Assembly (NCBI RefSeq): GCF_031143425.1
Contig: NC_090443.1
Location: 1,060,934,423-1,060,998,422 of the forward strand
Length of the DNA stretch: 64,000 nucleotides
From: Pleurodeles waltl
Taxonomy: Eukaryota > Chordata > Amphibia > Caudata > Salamandridae
Direction of reading: 5' to 3'
Every line of letters starts with the position of its first letter. The first letter of the stretch is position 1. The position numbers and the translations under genes are program-made. Under the pieces are notes generated by a model, which worked only from the letters and a program-made list of their open reading frames with translations, was not told where the DNA came from and searched no databases. This document shows positions 22,740 to 34,134 of the stretch, in pieces.

Positions 22740-23115
22740 GACAGAGTCAGGCAGCTGCGCGTCAGCATACCTTGTGGGTGCCTTTCAGCGGTGTAGCGCC
22801 CGCCCATTTTTACAGAGGTTGGGATGGTGGCACTCTTTTTTTGGGTCCAGCGCCACCTCCCCTCCAGGCTGGCAGCAGGTGGCAGACCTTGGAGAAAGTA
22901 CGCCCTGTGGGAGCATCAGCTGCTGTTTGGGAAGATGTGTCAGTGTACACAGGGTGTCAGCACACCACACAGCAGCTGATGCACTACTGGGCAGACATAT
23001 TTGACACGGAACAGGACCTGCTTGACCTACCTTCCTCTTCGCCCCACCTCAGCGCCTGGAGACCCTCATGGGTAAGTAGCGCACATTACAAATTCCTGAT
23101 TGTTTGATTGAATGA
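22740..23115 (+). mobile_element. LINE/SINE 3' tail (L2-like)
   Basis: It ends GAGACCCTCATGGGTAAGTA, GCGCACATTACAAATTCCTG, ATTGTTTGATTGAATGAC. This is an L2-type ending, with a GTAGCGC-ATACAAAT core and an imperfect TTGATTGA tail. Upstream sequence shows no clear reverse transcriptase motif. Confidence 0.4.
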
Positions 23116-23255
23116 CTGGGTGTCAAGGTTCTTGGTTTCGGTGAGTAATAATTCTTTTTTGCTTTCTAAAAATTGTAATATTTTTTTCAAGTAGTACGCT
23201 GCTCACACTCAGAGTTAATTTAAGTTGATGTTACGAATAATATCTCTTCCACCTT

Positions 23256-23450
23256 GAGCTAGCCAGGTGCTTGGCGATGCCTACTTGGCAGCATGTAGTA
23301 GGTAGCACCAAGCACCTGGCTAGCTCAAGCTAGAGCAGATATTATCTGTGGTAGCCAGGTGCTTGGTGATGCCCACATGGCAGCACGGAGTAGGTAGCAC
23401 AGAGCACCTGGCTAGCTCAAGCTAGATCAGATATTATCTGTGCTCGCTTG
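23256..23450. repeat. Two tandem 92-bp palindromic units
   Basis: Each unit is a hairpin: a left arm AGCCAGGTGCTTGG (23261 and 23353) and a right arm near GCACCTGGCTAGCTCAAGC (about 23313 and 23405). In the first unit the arms GAGCTAGCCAGGTGCTTGG and CCAAGCACCTGGCTAGCTC are perfectly complementary (19 bp). Both units end with GATATTATCTGTG. Confidence 0.8.
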
Positions 23451-23767
23451 GGCTGATTGTTTAAGAAGTGTTGCAGACTTCTCTGTTCCGTCACTATTAA
23501 GATAGTAGTATATTAGGGAGTGAGCGTTCCCTTTGTCATTCTTCATGTACTTCATACAGTCCCAATCTCCCTGGTATGTAGTACGCATTGAAAAGGGAGA
23601 GTGAGTTGGCCCATCAAAGGGGAAGGAGAAGCAAAGACCATTCGTTGCACTGCATTAGTGCAAAATGTAGTTTAGGTTTAGGAAATTAGGAATAATATTG
23701 TAGTAGGCTATCTGATTTAAAAAAGGAAAATGCTACTGAATCTGCCTATTCACATAGCTTTTTAGAG

Positions 23768-26404
23768 ATTAGGTAGCTTTAACTGTACCTGTCCACAATT
23801 TTTTTTTTAATCTGATTTATTTTTACACCAGCACCCAAGGTCAAAAGAGGCATCATTGTCACAGGGTGAAGGGGCTGCCACCACCAAGGCCACATGGGTG
23901 CGACCACCAGAAGTGCGGCAGATGCCTCTGCCAGCTCCAGTAAGTCCTGTTATCATTATTTCCCTAACTTTTACCTGTCCCTACTAGTAATTTTGCATTG
24001 TGTATTTTTTTGTACGGTCTCCTTTTTTCAACTCTTGCCTATCTAGAGTTTGGTAAATTCTTGTTATCCCTGCATTATCCCTTTTTGCTATACTTCCTGT
24101 TTCTGTAGATATCTTCCTCATGCCTGTAGCTTTCTTCTGCTCTTTGGACCCCCAAGTGTTGTTTTATCATTCATGTTCAGTATACCAGCAGTTTCCATGG
24201 CCGGGCATCATGGCAGGAAAGTAATGACTGAGATCCCATTGCGTTTTGCCAACCAAGACCAAATGTTCTTCATTGACCATTCCACCCACTTACACATCGA
24301 AGACTCATAATATTTCTGTCCCTTTAGTATGAGAAAAAGGTTTTGGTTGGCTTGACTACCTGGTTTTTTAACATGTCAACCAGCAAACCTCCCAAAGTGA
24401 TTGTTTTGACAGAAGATACTGCTAATCCAAGTGAGGTGAGGCATTGCTCTAGTACTTTGTTCAAAATAATACTTATTTAGGGGGCAAATCAGGGTAATTT
24501 TTTTTCTATCCCCACAGACCACCAAGTGCCGGACAAACAGCAGTTCTTGTGCGCCAGAGGAGGTTAGGGGGAGGAGTCCCAGCGGTTGCAGGAGCGAGTG
24601 GTGATAAGTCACATTGCAGATTGACTACACTGTATTTGTTAAGTGAGGCAAATATCCCATCCATCACCATCACCTCCCTGCCCATGGCATTTTGCCACCC
24701 GGTGATCTAACTCTAGCATGGTTCAATTCTGCAGTGTTGGCTGTGCAATGTGCATTGCTTCAGTTAAGGTGGCATTTATGATGTATTCCGTGCATTTACA
24801 AACTGAAAACAAGGTGTGTTTCCCACTGCCAATCCGTCACTACTTGTACTTCACTCCATTATTATTTTCTAACTTTTGTTCCAGATTCCCAAAACATTTA
24901 AACATCCATCCTTTGCATGTGCCACATTTTTCTGGCCAAGTGATTTAAGTAGAATTCTTGGCTTCCATGATGGATTTACCGCTGTTTTTCCCTTTCATCA
25001 TTCGTCAACAATAGTGACTGACTAAGCCGAAGCTTAGCACATGATGATCAGTGACACCCCACTATTCTATAGCTAAACCTCTACATAGGTTTATCCATCT
25101 AACTTACCTTTCAGTGGAGTAACTTTCCTTAATGCCAAGTGAAGGTATTTGTTGAAAATAATTTGTGGTGGATGACGAGGGCGGGGAGAAGTGGGACGAA
25201 GTGCATGAGTTAGGGTTTGGAGGATCGGATACTCTGTGACAAATGACACATAAAATAAATGTCCCGTTCCCTTCCCTGTGCTGCAGTGCATCCTTGTTTT
25301 CCACTGTCTGCTTATGGCAGACCAGATATCCATGTTACATGTGATGTGACGGACATGGTACTATTATATATAATTATTCATCTGCCCCTTTGAAGTCAGG
25401 GTAGAGAATGAAAGGCAGTCAGAGACAATCAGGGCCATTTGATTTAAATCAAGGTATTGATTTGTCCATTACAGTTGCCCAAAAAACATGCTGCAGACTG
25501 CAGACAGAAGCACACATGATGCTAGCATGCTTCCATTAATTTTGCACAACAAGAATATTATTAATTGTGCTGCAAATATGCCTTACTCATTAACGAGATG
25601 TAATTTTTCTTTTCACACAAACTGTGGTCAGGTTTTACTATGAAATCCTATAAATAATAAACATCACTTTTATTCTGGTGGCATTCTGGCTTAATTCCTT
25701 GCAGTCAGTGCTATTTTGTATGTGATGCAGGTGTGGGGAAAACGTGGCCATTTGACTACTCACACCAATAATTCCAATGGTCCTAGTGGACAAGCCGTAT
25801 TCTGCCACTGTGCTACTATAAAAACAAATGTTTGCACTGCACCTCAATTTGTGTTTTTTTTTCTTTCTTTATATAGCTAATCCTGCTGGTCCACCTACAT
25901 GGCAGAAGATAGCCACTCTTCTCCTCCACCACCAGATGCAGACCATTGTGGCTGAATACCGTTGACAGTCAGAATCTGCCACTGCTGCCCCTTCCTCTTC
26001 CTTATCATCTTATCGCCTCATCTGCTGCATCCTACAGGAGCTGGCACTGCTCTGCCAAGAGGTGGTGCCCCTTCAAACCCTGCTCAATGCTCTCAAGATC
26101 TTTTTTTAATATATTATTTTTTGTTGTGGGTGGAGAGGGTGGGAAGCACACAGTTGGGGAAAGGTCATTTGGATTTTCATTTTGTCGTTACTGTTGGGCA
26201 TTAGGGAGATTAATTTATTTGTTTCGGGAGAGTTGTGGACCTGTTGTGGGTAGAAAGGGTTGGTTTTATGCTTAAAAAAAATACATTCAAAGTTTGTGTT
26301 TTGATATGATGGCAATCTGTCTTAATCTGTCTTGTCTTTGCACTGCTTTTAGTGCAGCCTGGTTTTATAATTGACAGAAAGCTGCCCTCTGAACAGTCAC
26401 ATAC
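23768..26404 (+). repeat. Dispersed repeat R1, copy B
   Basis: Direct repeat of 808-3443. Sequence left of 23768 (GAGATTAGGTAGC) shows the locus without the Harbinger H0 TIR that precedes copy A. The right side diverges after CAGTCACAT near 26402, at the same base where copy A turns into Harbinger HA. The same three exon-like blocks are present. The last again has an open frame ending at the trinucleotide preceding AGTCAGAATC. Confidence 0.6.
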
Positions 26405-26529
26405 TATACATTGACTTTCCCATTAAGCTTTCTCAAGCGGATTCTGAAGTCCCTTGCCATATAATTATTTGCTAGGTTACTTACTTTACTTATAGCCAAT
26501 GCATTCCCCATTACCAGAGTGGTACAACA

Positions 26530-27125
26530 CAGACTAGGAGCCTCATTTACAAGGCCCGTGGCACAGGGCGGAGCAGTAAGTATCTTGCTGCTCCACCTTG
26601 TGCTACCAGGAAAGGACAGAAGTGTGATGTAGCTACAAGATGTGGCATATTTATGTCCTTTACCCGTGTGCTGGTGCACAAATGTCTGCCTAGCACCAAT
26701 GCAAGCATCCGTGCACCATGGTGCTAGGGTGCCTCTGTTGTGGTGATGATTGCTTTTGTGCAGGAAGGGACACCGTCTTGTACAAAAACAATCACAAAAT
26801 GTGTTTTCCTCTTTCTATGTGTGCTGTATTCTGTAGCACACATACAAAGGGGAAAAAAGGGGAGAAATAAAAATATTTCTCCCCGTTGCATAACTCTTCT
26901 GCAATCTCTGAGGTGGCAAAGGAATCTGATGCATTCCCAGGCTTGTAGATCTGAGAATACAGCAGATTCCATCGGGGTCTGCGAGTGTTGTTGAGAACCC
27001 CGCAAGCAACACCCTTTGAACGCTACTTTCATGCAATGTAATGCGTGAAATGGGACTATATTTACAAGGCCATGAAAAGCCATGCAAGGTGCCTTTGCGT
27101 GGCCTTGTAACCATGGACTCACACA
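26530..27125 (+). repeat. Dispersed palindrome-rich repeat RX, copy 1
   Basis: Contains the short hairpins TATGTGTGCT...AGCACACATA (about 26815-26845) and TTTTGTGCAGGAAGGGAC...CTTGTACAAAA. The same modules in the same relative order, read on the opposite strand, occur at 54610-55250. The edges carry TTTACAAGGCC and GGCCTTGTAA, possibly terminal repeats. Open frames here are not gene-like. Confidence 0.45.
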
Positions 27126-27897
27126 CTGCGCCACCAGACTCCGAGCAATGAATCAGTCCTCATCCAAATGAGATTGAGAGAGCTAGATCTATAGTGTACC
27201 TCTGTGGATGAGCAAGAAGAGCAAAATATTTTTTTGCATATTTGTATTAGTAAACTGACAGCCAGGTCTCTGAAGAACCAGAAAAAGTATACCAAGGAGT
27301 GGACCGTGCAAGTAAAACTAACTCAATGTGAGTGGGCCTATCACATTCAAACAAAATCACCCATCAGCCTCCAAGCAGTGCAAAACAGGGAATTCAAGTT
27401 TACAATTTGTTGAATACCCTCACTGTCTCCCCCCACATGAATCATATTTCATAACCAACACTGACTCAAAAAAAGTCAATATATATAACTCATTAGTGCA
27501 ATAGTTTGTTACCCTTCCCAATCCAAGAACGGTGGTACACAATTGTCGTATTGTTATACCTCTTCTTAGTCTTTTCCAATAGAAGCAAGACAATGGCAGT
27601 CTTGCAACTTAATAATCTTACTGGGCCAGCCCTGCTTTGGAATTGAAAACAAGAAGGATATGCAGGCACGGGACAGATGCAGATATTCTCATGCCCTTTA
27701 TCAGAATGGGGATGCTACTTCACCGCTTGTGGACTAAAATCCAATACAGTCATAAACTTGAATAAATGCTAGGGGTGCATAAGTCATACACTAAATATAT
27801 TAAAGTTCTGTTCATCTACCTATATCCATTTTTTTTGCAAAGCAGTTTGACGTCGAAGGTAAATAAATTAATATGAATGTTCTATGGTGGGGGTGAA
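27126..27897. other. No gene recognised; probable 3' flank of the hAT gene
   Basis: This lies directly downstream (minus-strand sense) of the hAT stop codon at 27898-27900 and is likely its untranslated region and flank. No terminal inverted repeat of the hAT element could be fixed. Confidence 0.4.
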
Positions 27898-28943
27898 TTA
27901 CTCAGTCAGGGAAGAAGAGTTCATCCTCAAACTCAGAAAGAAGGATAGCAAAACATTTGAGTCTGACCAATCCTCCTCATGCTTCTCCTGTGGTGTTTCA
28001 GGAACAATGTACTTCAGTGGTATAAAGTGTTGGCTCATTTTAATATGGGTCAATCTCTTGACATTAAAAGGAGAGATACTGGTACAACTGTCTGTGCAAA
28101 CTGTGGCAGCTGCACTGAACACATACACAGCAGACACACTGGCTTATGGACAAGCAAGATACTTTATTGCTAGCCTTCTGAGCCCTGGCTATTGGTGCAT
28201 CTTCCCATACCAATAGACCAATGGGTTTTGATCTATGAAGAACATTTTTGGGTCATCCAGATAGCCTTTGACCATCCTCTGAATACTCTTTGGTGCTGCT
28301 GCTTGCTGGACCTCTGTTGCCTTCACCTCTGCACTTGACGTAAGCCCTGCCTCTTGAAATCAAGCCATGGAAGAGGTTGGGCCTGATTCTTGTGTTGCTG
28401 GTGGCATTACTGTTGGTGTTGCTGATGCTGGCTGCTGTGAGACAACAGCACTTGCCTCTCTGGAGGTTGAAGGCTGCACACCAGAACTTCTGCCCGGGAC
28501 TCTAATTCCCAGCCATTCTTCTTCCAGGTCTCCCGCTTGCTCAGCAATCTATGTGTTATACTGTGAAACAAACCCTTCTGAAAAAGAAATGAAAGTGGCC
28601 AGTATTTATTTTTGTATTGTGGATCAAATAGTATGCAACAAATGTCCTCTTTGATGGACATGAAGTATATTTACATCCTTGCATTAGCAAACAAGTGAAG
28701 GATTAAGCTGTGAACCAACTCATACTCTTCATCTTTCACACTGTAGAAACTTTGCAACAACTTTTGTAACTGGCCCAGCAGCAGATCCAACAATGGGCCT
28801 GCTTGACTCATTTTACAGTCCTCTTCGCAGACTTCCCACATGAAAACCTCAAAAGGAAGTAGTATTTGTGTCAGGCATTTGGCTAGGGTCCATTTGGCCA
28901 CCGCCGTTTCCCAGTTGCACCTCCTCTTCTTTTTAAAGACATA
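27898..28943 (-). pseudogene. hAT transposase, C-terminal third
   Basis: Minus-strand frames show WTLAKCLTQILLPFEVFMWE (near 28880), YELVHSLILHLFANARM (near 28690), then DPQYKNKYWPL. The dimerisation domain reads LVYWYGKMHQ, LAIKYLACP and VYVFSAAATVCTDSC, with SPFNVKRLTHIKMSQHFI at the end (28137-28000). The order and motifs are those of ZBED-type hAT transposases, whose C-terminal domain mediates multimerisation. Stops and frameshifts are present; the frame ends at 27898. It is continuous with the pieces at 38643-38842 and 46692-48000, split by Harbinger insertions. Confidence 0.75.
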
Positions 28944-29256
28944 GGTGGTCATTATGGACATGACGGTAAAGACCACACTGCCGGCGGTGACAGTAACTGG
29001 CGGTCTGGGACGCCAAATAATGAAGCACATGAGAAACAAGTAGCGGTCCATCCACACACCGCCATCTTTGTAGTCCAGACGAGGATGGAGGAGGCCTCCC
29101 ACAGGCCAGCAGAAAGGCCCTACCCGCCCAGCAAATAATGAAACACCAGACAGTCAGCAGTTCTGGGGTGGGAACCACCACCAGGCAAAGTGTAGTGAAA
29201 CGAACAATATAAAAGGAAACAGTCACCGAAGGTACACAGAACACGCCGACGCAGAC

Positions 29257-29339
29257 ATGGAGCGAGAGTTGGAAATAATACCATTATTAATCCTCGCCAT
29301 ATTCCTCCAGGACCGTGACCGACGACGAAGACGATGATG
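29257..29339 (+). pseudogene. Harbinger transposase exon 1 (HC)
   Basis: 83 bp from ATG to a GTAAGT donor, encoding MERELEIIPLLILAIFLQ then an Arg run. Codon 27 has become TGA just before the splice site, so this copy is broken. Same length and pattern as the exon at 394-476. Confidence 0.6.
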
Positions 29340-29748
29340 GTAAGTACGGCAGCCTAGTACACATGGGAAGAAAGGGCACAGTTACACACCCACACCACCC
29401 ACCCCGCAACACACTCCCAACCCCTCCCACATCCCAAGCCATGCATACCATAACAAGATGTACTTACCAGAAAAAAGGCAACAAAGACCTGCACCAGTGT
29501 ACACACATGTGAGCACCACACCCAAACAGTGAAATGCTGAATAATGTCACAATGTTGTGCCAACAGCACTACTGGGCACTTAAATTTTATTTTAAGTAAA
29601 AAAAGTAATGTCCAAATATGGCCACTGGCCAGTCCATTTCAAAGTCCCTGAAGGGGCAATATAGCCCAGACTTGACTCCCACATGTGCAAAGGGTAGTCC
29701 ACTGGAAAGGGGCATCAATGGGGTAGGCAGGTACCCCAGGGAACAGGG

Positions 29749-32215
29749 TCAGGAGCTGGCAGGATGGGGACTTAGGTCTGGAAGGGGGGTCTTGGGCTTA
29801 GGTTTGGGAGGTGGAGGGGGTTTGGGCTTGCCCTTGGAAGAAGGGGCAGAGGGACCTGGGGCAACACAGGGCCTCTTCCTCCCTGGGGAAGGGGCACGGG
29901 AATGAGAAGGGCAGACTGGAGCAGACTGGGGCGGACTTGGACGAGAAAGGAGTAGACTGGGCAAGGAAATGGGCTTGGAGCGGGCCAGTAGGTTCAAACA
30001 GGTCAACACAGGATAGAAAAAGCTTCTTAGGTGCAGTTGGAAGGGATTTGGAGGCAGGTCTGGGAGTGGAGGTTGAGGGAGTGCTCATATCAGCTGTAAG
30101 CGTGCCGGATGCAGATGTAGGTGCCTGTATAGTATGCTTATGTGTGGCGGATGTGTGTGGTGTGGATGTTTGTCAATGTTTGAGTGTTGTGGTTAGGAGG
30201 GGGGTGGACACAGTGAGAGAAGACAGGCTGCCAGTATAAATGGATGTTGTCTGTGTGTCTGCAGGTCTGGTGAATGTGCTGCAAGTGTCTGTAAATGCAG
30301 TCGTGGTGAGTGCAGGTGTGGTGTCAGGGGTGTATGCCTGGATGTCAGCAGTTGACTGACTGACTGAGGGTGCAGTGTGTGTTGGTGTGCATGGTGAAGT
30401 GACAGACAGGGTGGCAGGGGAGGTTGACACACTGGGGGAAGTGGATGTTGTTGTGTGTGCTTTGGTATGTTGAATGTGTGTCTGCCGGTGGTGGGAAGTG
30501 TGGTGCTTGTGTTTCTCTGTGTGCTTATTGTGTGTTGATCTGTGTGCATGGCTGTCTGTATATGTGCTTGGGATGGGTGAAGGGAGTGAGGTGCTGGAAG
30601 GGATAGAGGTGGTGGGGGGATAAAAAGACCAGGGACACTGGCTGCCATCAAAGAGGAGGCCAGAGTCTGAAAAGATCTCTGTAGGCCAGACATGCACTGT
30701 GAATGCCTTCCAGGAATGCATTGCATTGCTGCATCTGGGTTGCTAGCCCTTAGATAGCATTCACAATGGTTGTCTGCCCTACAGAAATGGTTCTCAGGAG
30801 GTCAATTGCCTCCTCTGTGAGGACAGCAGGGCTGACTGGGGCAGGGGATGAGGTGCCTGGGGAGAAGGAGACGCCCACCCTCCTGGGTGAGCGTGCACGG
30901 GCAACTGGGTGGGAGCAACTGGGAAGGCAGTGATGGTATGGGGGGGTGGCAGAAGATGACAAAGAATGGGTGAGCCCAGTAGGGTCCGCCACCACCAGGG
31001 AGCTCCCCTCGGAGGAGGTATCTGAGTCACTACCTCCAGTGGTAGTTAACTCCCCCGTGGTACTCCTTTCGCCCTCCAACCCACTGGTCTACTTGGCGTC
31101 GGTCGACTCTGCCTCCTTAGAACCATTGGCTGCTGCATCCCAACTTGCTGATGCCTCGCCAGATGATGCTAATGTACACAAAGGACACAAGAGAACAGGG
31201 GTAGGGAAACAAAACAAGAAAGAAACAAGAAAGAACTACAAATCCTGAATATACGTACATTTTGGCTCTCACACACTCCCACCCAGGTCATACACGTACC
31301 CTGAGCAGAAACAACATACGGAATGAATGTGCCCCTGACTAGTGGGCATGACCCCAGAATACACCAAATAACCCTCATGATACACGACCCTGATACAATG
31401 TGTGAAGTACACCCATGAGAGACCATGCCCAGACAATGCACCTACAAGTCCATAAGGCCACAATGAAAACCAGATGACAGAAAGGGGACCCCTCATAGGC
31501 CTATAGAGCCTGCCAAAACTAGCTCTCATACCATCCCAAGGATTTGAAGGGGGTAGGACTGCAGGGACACACCTGTCGAAGTGACTGGCACTACAATGCA
31601 TAAATCCCACAGCACCTAAATTCAACCATCAAAGTTGAAATCCAACAGTGTTGCTACTCACCCCCTTGTGGCTGCGGTGCTGCCTTCAGGTGCCCATCCA
31701 AATTCAGATAGGCTACTGCCAGTATGCGGGTCATTAGGAGGGTCAGGGTCTGACGGGAACCCCTTCCTCATTGGGAGGCCTTCCCTGGCTGGGCCTCTCC
31801 GGTCTTCCTGGCCCAGCGCCTCAGGTCCTCCCACCGCTTCCTGCAGTGGGTGCTCTGCCGGTTGTAGACCCACAGGGTCTGTACTTCCTTGGCGATGGCT
31901 TGCCACAGACGTCAGTATGGGTGCACCGTATAGAAATGCCATGCCGTTCCATATGGAATGGCCATTGTTGACATGTATTTGAACAAATTACATGTATAAC
32001 GTGCCAGACAAACTACAGCTGGGCAGTCACACATCGAACACACATGAATACAGGCATCCATCATAATCACACACATCTACGGATGACAGATGGCAACTCA
32101 CCTGCTCCTCTGGTGGCCCATACAACTTTGCATACATGGGTAGGGCGCCGTCCACCAACTTCTCTAGCTCCTCCGCAGTGAAGGCCGCGGCCCGTTTCCC
32201 TGTAACACACGCCAT
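29749..32215 (-). pseudogene. Harbinger gene 1, first Myb/SANT-like protein (HC)
   Basis: Exon 1 (32215-32102; 38 codons, CAG|GTGAGT donor) encodes RAAAFTAEELEKLVDGALP. Exon 2 (to 31662) encodes AIAKEVQTLWVYNRQ, STHCRKRWEDLRRWARKTGE and ILAVAYLNLDGHLKAAPQPQ. This is a Myb/SANT-like (TSNARE1-type) domain, clearly different from the gene 3 product. Exon 3 (from 31168, acceptor ACATTAG) encodes an acidic Ser-rich linker, VGVSFSPGTSSPAPV, then EEAIDLLRTISVGQTTIV, and a long His/Ser/Thr/Pro-rich tail. An in-frame TGA lies within exon 2, and the exon 2 acceptor is not recognisable. The gene lies antisense between transposase exon 1 and exon 2. Confidence 0.7.
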
Positions 32216-33655
32216 CTCAGGGACCAAAGTCAGGACACAGCAGCACACACAGTGGAGTACTACCCTTCATGTGAATCAGGAGTCAAGTGTCTGACAAAAT
32301 GACGTAGGTACCGCAGCAGTGTGCTCCGTCACTGAGGGCGGCGATCATAATTTGCCAAGGTTCCCCATTGACAACCATGTGATCCAATGATCAGGTGCAC
32401 AGCGGTGAACACTGCCTTCCGCCATGACGACTAACGCAAGCAAAATGAAGTCATTTCCACTGTATCATACTGCCACATCTCAATGCCTGGTCCGGGGACT
32501 AATCCAGGGTCCCATTCTTTCGTCCCTTCGTCGCTTGCTGACATGACTCTATGATTCCCACATGTACCCATCTTTGGAAGTGTCCACACTGATGCCATTA
32601 TAACAGAGAAACTTCTGCACACATTTGCCTGATGGAGTACCTCATTCTTTCCATTTGTGTGCGTTACCTATGTGACGCATTTTGAAAAGTACAGTGACAT
32701 CATGTGATGCATGTGTATGTTGACACTCAGAAAGTGTTCTTTCCTCCCCCAGAGGTACAGTTCCATGTGATGAGGGAGGGCCCCATCTGTGTACAGACCC
32801 ATGGTGGATCTGGACACTATGGAGGAACGTCACATCATTATCACCTATCGATGCAATAGAGCTAAAAATCCATGACCTCTGTGCATTAATGGATCCTGTT
32901 CTGAAGCTGGCCAATAGAAATCAGCATGCCATCCCTACAAATGTGCAAGTGCTATCTGTGCTCCATTTCTTGGCTACGGGCTCATTTCAGGTGACAGTTG
33001 GCATAGCTGCAGGGGTCTCGCAGCCAATTTTCAGCCACATCCTGTCCGAATTCTTGGATGCTTTGGTTTAACACTTGCAAACTTATGTCCAGTTTCCAGT
33101 TTCCTCAAAGGGCTGAACTCCCCACCATCAAATCTGGATTCTATGCCTTTGCTAATATCCCCCATGTGATAGGTGCCATTGATGGAACCCACATAGCTCT
33201 CATACTCCCAAGAGTGAATGAACAGGTGTATAGGTGTCACAGTACCTCGGTTTGATTTCCTCAGGAGCAGGAGATAACTCCTCAGTTCCAACCCAGAGTA
33301 CTCACGACAAGTTTGAACCTTCGGATTGAGCACCCTGGAAGGGGAAAGGGGAACTGGATTTAGAGAGACTGCCTCAGAGATGATCTACGTCATGATTGGA
33401 TAACGGCACCTGAAAAAAGTCACATTCACAATTACTAGAGACACATTATATCAGTTACTATGCTTTCTATTCTATTAACCTTTCTTTTCTCTAATAATTA
33501 GTGTTATTCTCACTCACCCTGAGCTCCCTGAGGTCTTGCTTCTCTCTGTTGGTGTATTTGAATATTATTGACGTGAAAATGAACTTCGTTGAATGGATGT
33601 CAATTAAACACAAAAAGCTTCTCAGCACTGTCATATAAGTGCTGTGTTCGTAAAT

Positions 33656-34045
33656 GCTTACTTGTTTTAGTTCGTTTCTTCCATAAGCTCGATAGAGCTG
33701 TTAGGAACTTTTGTATTTGTAAACGCTTATTTGTTAAAGTTCGTTTCTTCATTAAGCTCGATAGAACTGTCAAGAACTTTTGTATTTGTAAATGCTTAAT
33801 TGTTATTTTTTGTTTCTTCCAGAAGCTCGATAGCGCTTTCAAGAACTTTTGTATTTTTAAATGCTTATTTGTGATAGTTCGTCTCTTCAATAAGCTCTAT
33901 GGAGTTGTCTAGGACTTGGGTATTGGTAAATGTTTATTCGTTATTGTTTGTTTCTTGAATAAGCTCGGTAGAGCTGTCAAGGACTTTAGTGTCTATAAAT
34001 GCTAATTCACTATTGTACATTCCTGCCATAAACTCTGTAGAATTG
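33656..34045 (+). repeat. 69-bp minisatellite, 5 full units plus partial
   Basis: Units start at 33656, 33725, 33794, 33863, 33932 and 34001, exactly 69 bp apart. Since 69 is 23 codons, an open frame passes through all full units with a repeating 23-residue pattern (for example KLDRAVRNFCICK). No protein function is implied. Confidence 0.9.
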
Positions 34046-34134
34046 CCAACCCTCTCGATAGCTGCAATACTTGTTCTCCTCGGACTATACCTATAGCGGC
34101 TAACTGTTTTCTGTAAAATTGAATTCAACATTAT

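Noticed and set aside
30173..30726. Two overlapping minus-strand open frames of about 180 codons, His/Ser/Thr-rich
   Set aside because: They are alternative frames of the low-complexity tail of Harbinger gene 1, not separate genes.
33589..33912. Open frame with a 23-residue repeat
   Set aside because: Explained by a 69-bp tandem array in a solo LTR. There is no sign of selection on the protein and no start or expression signal.
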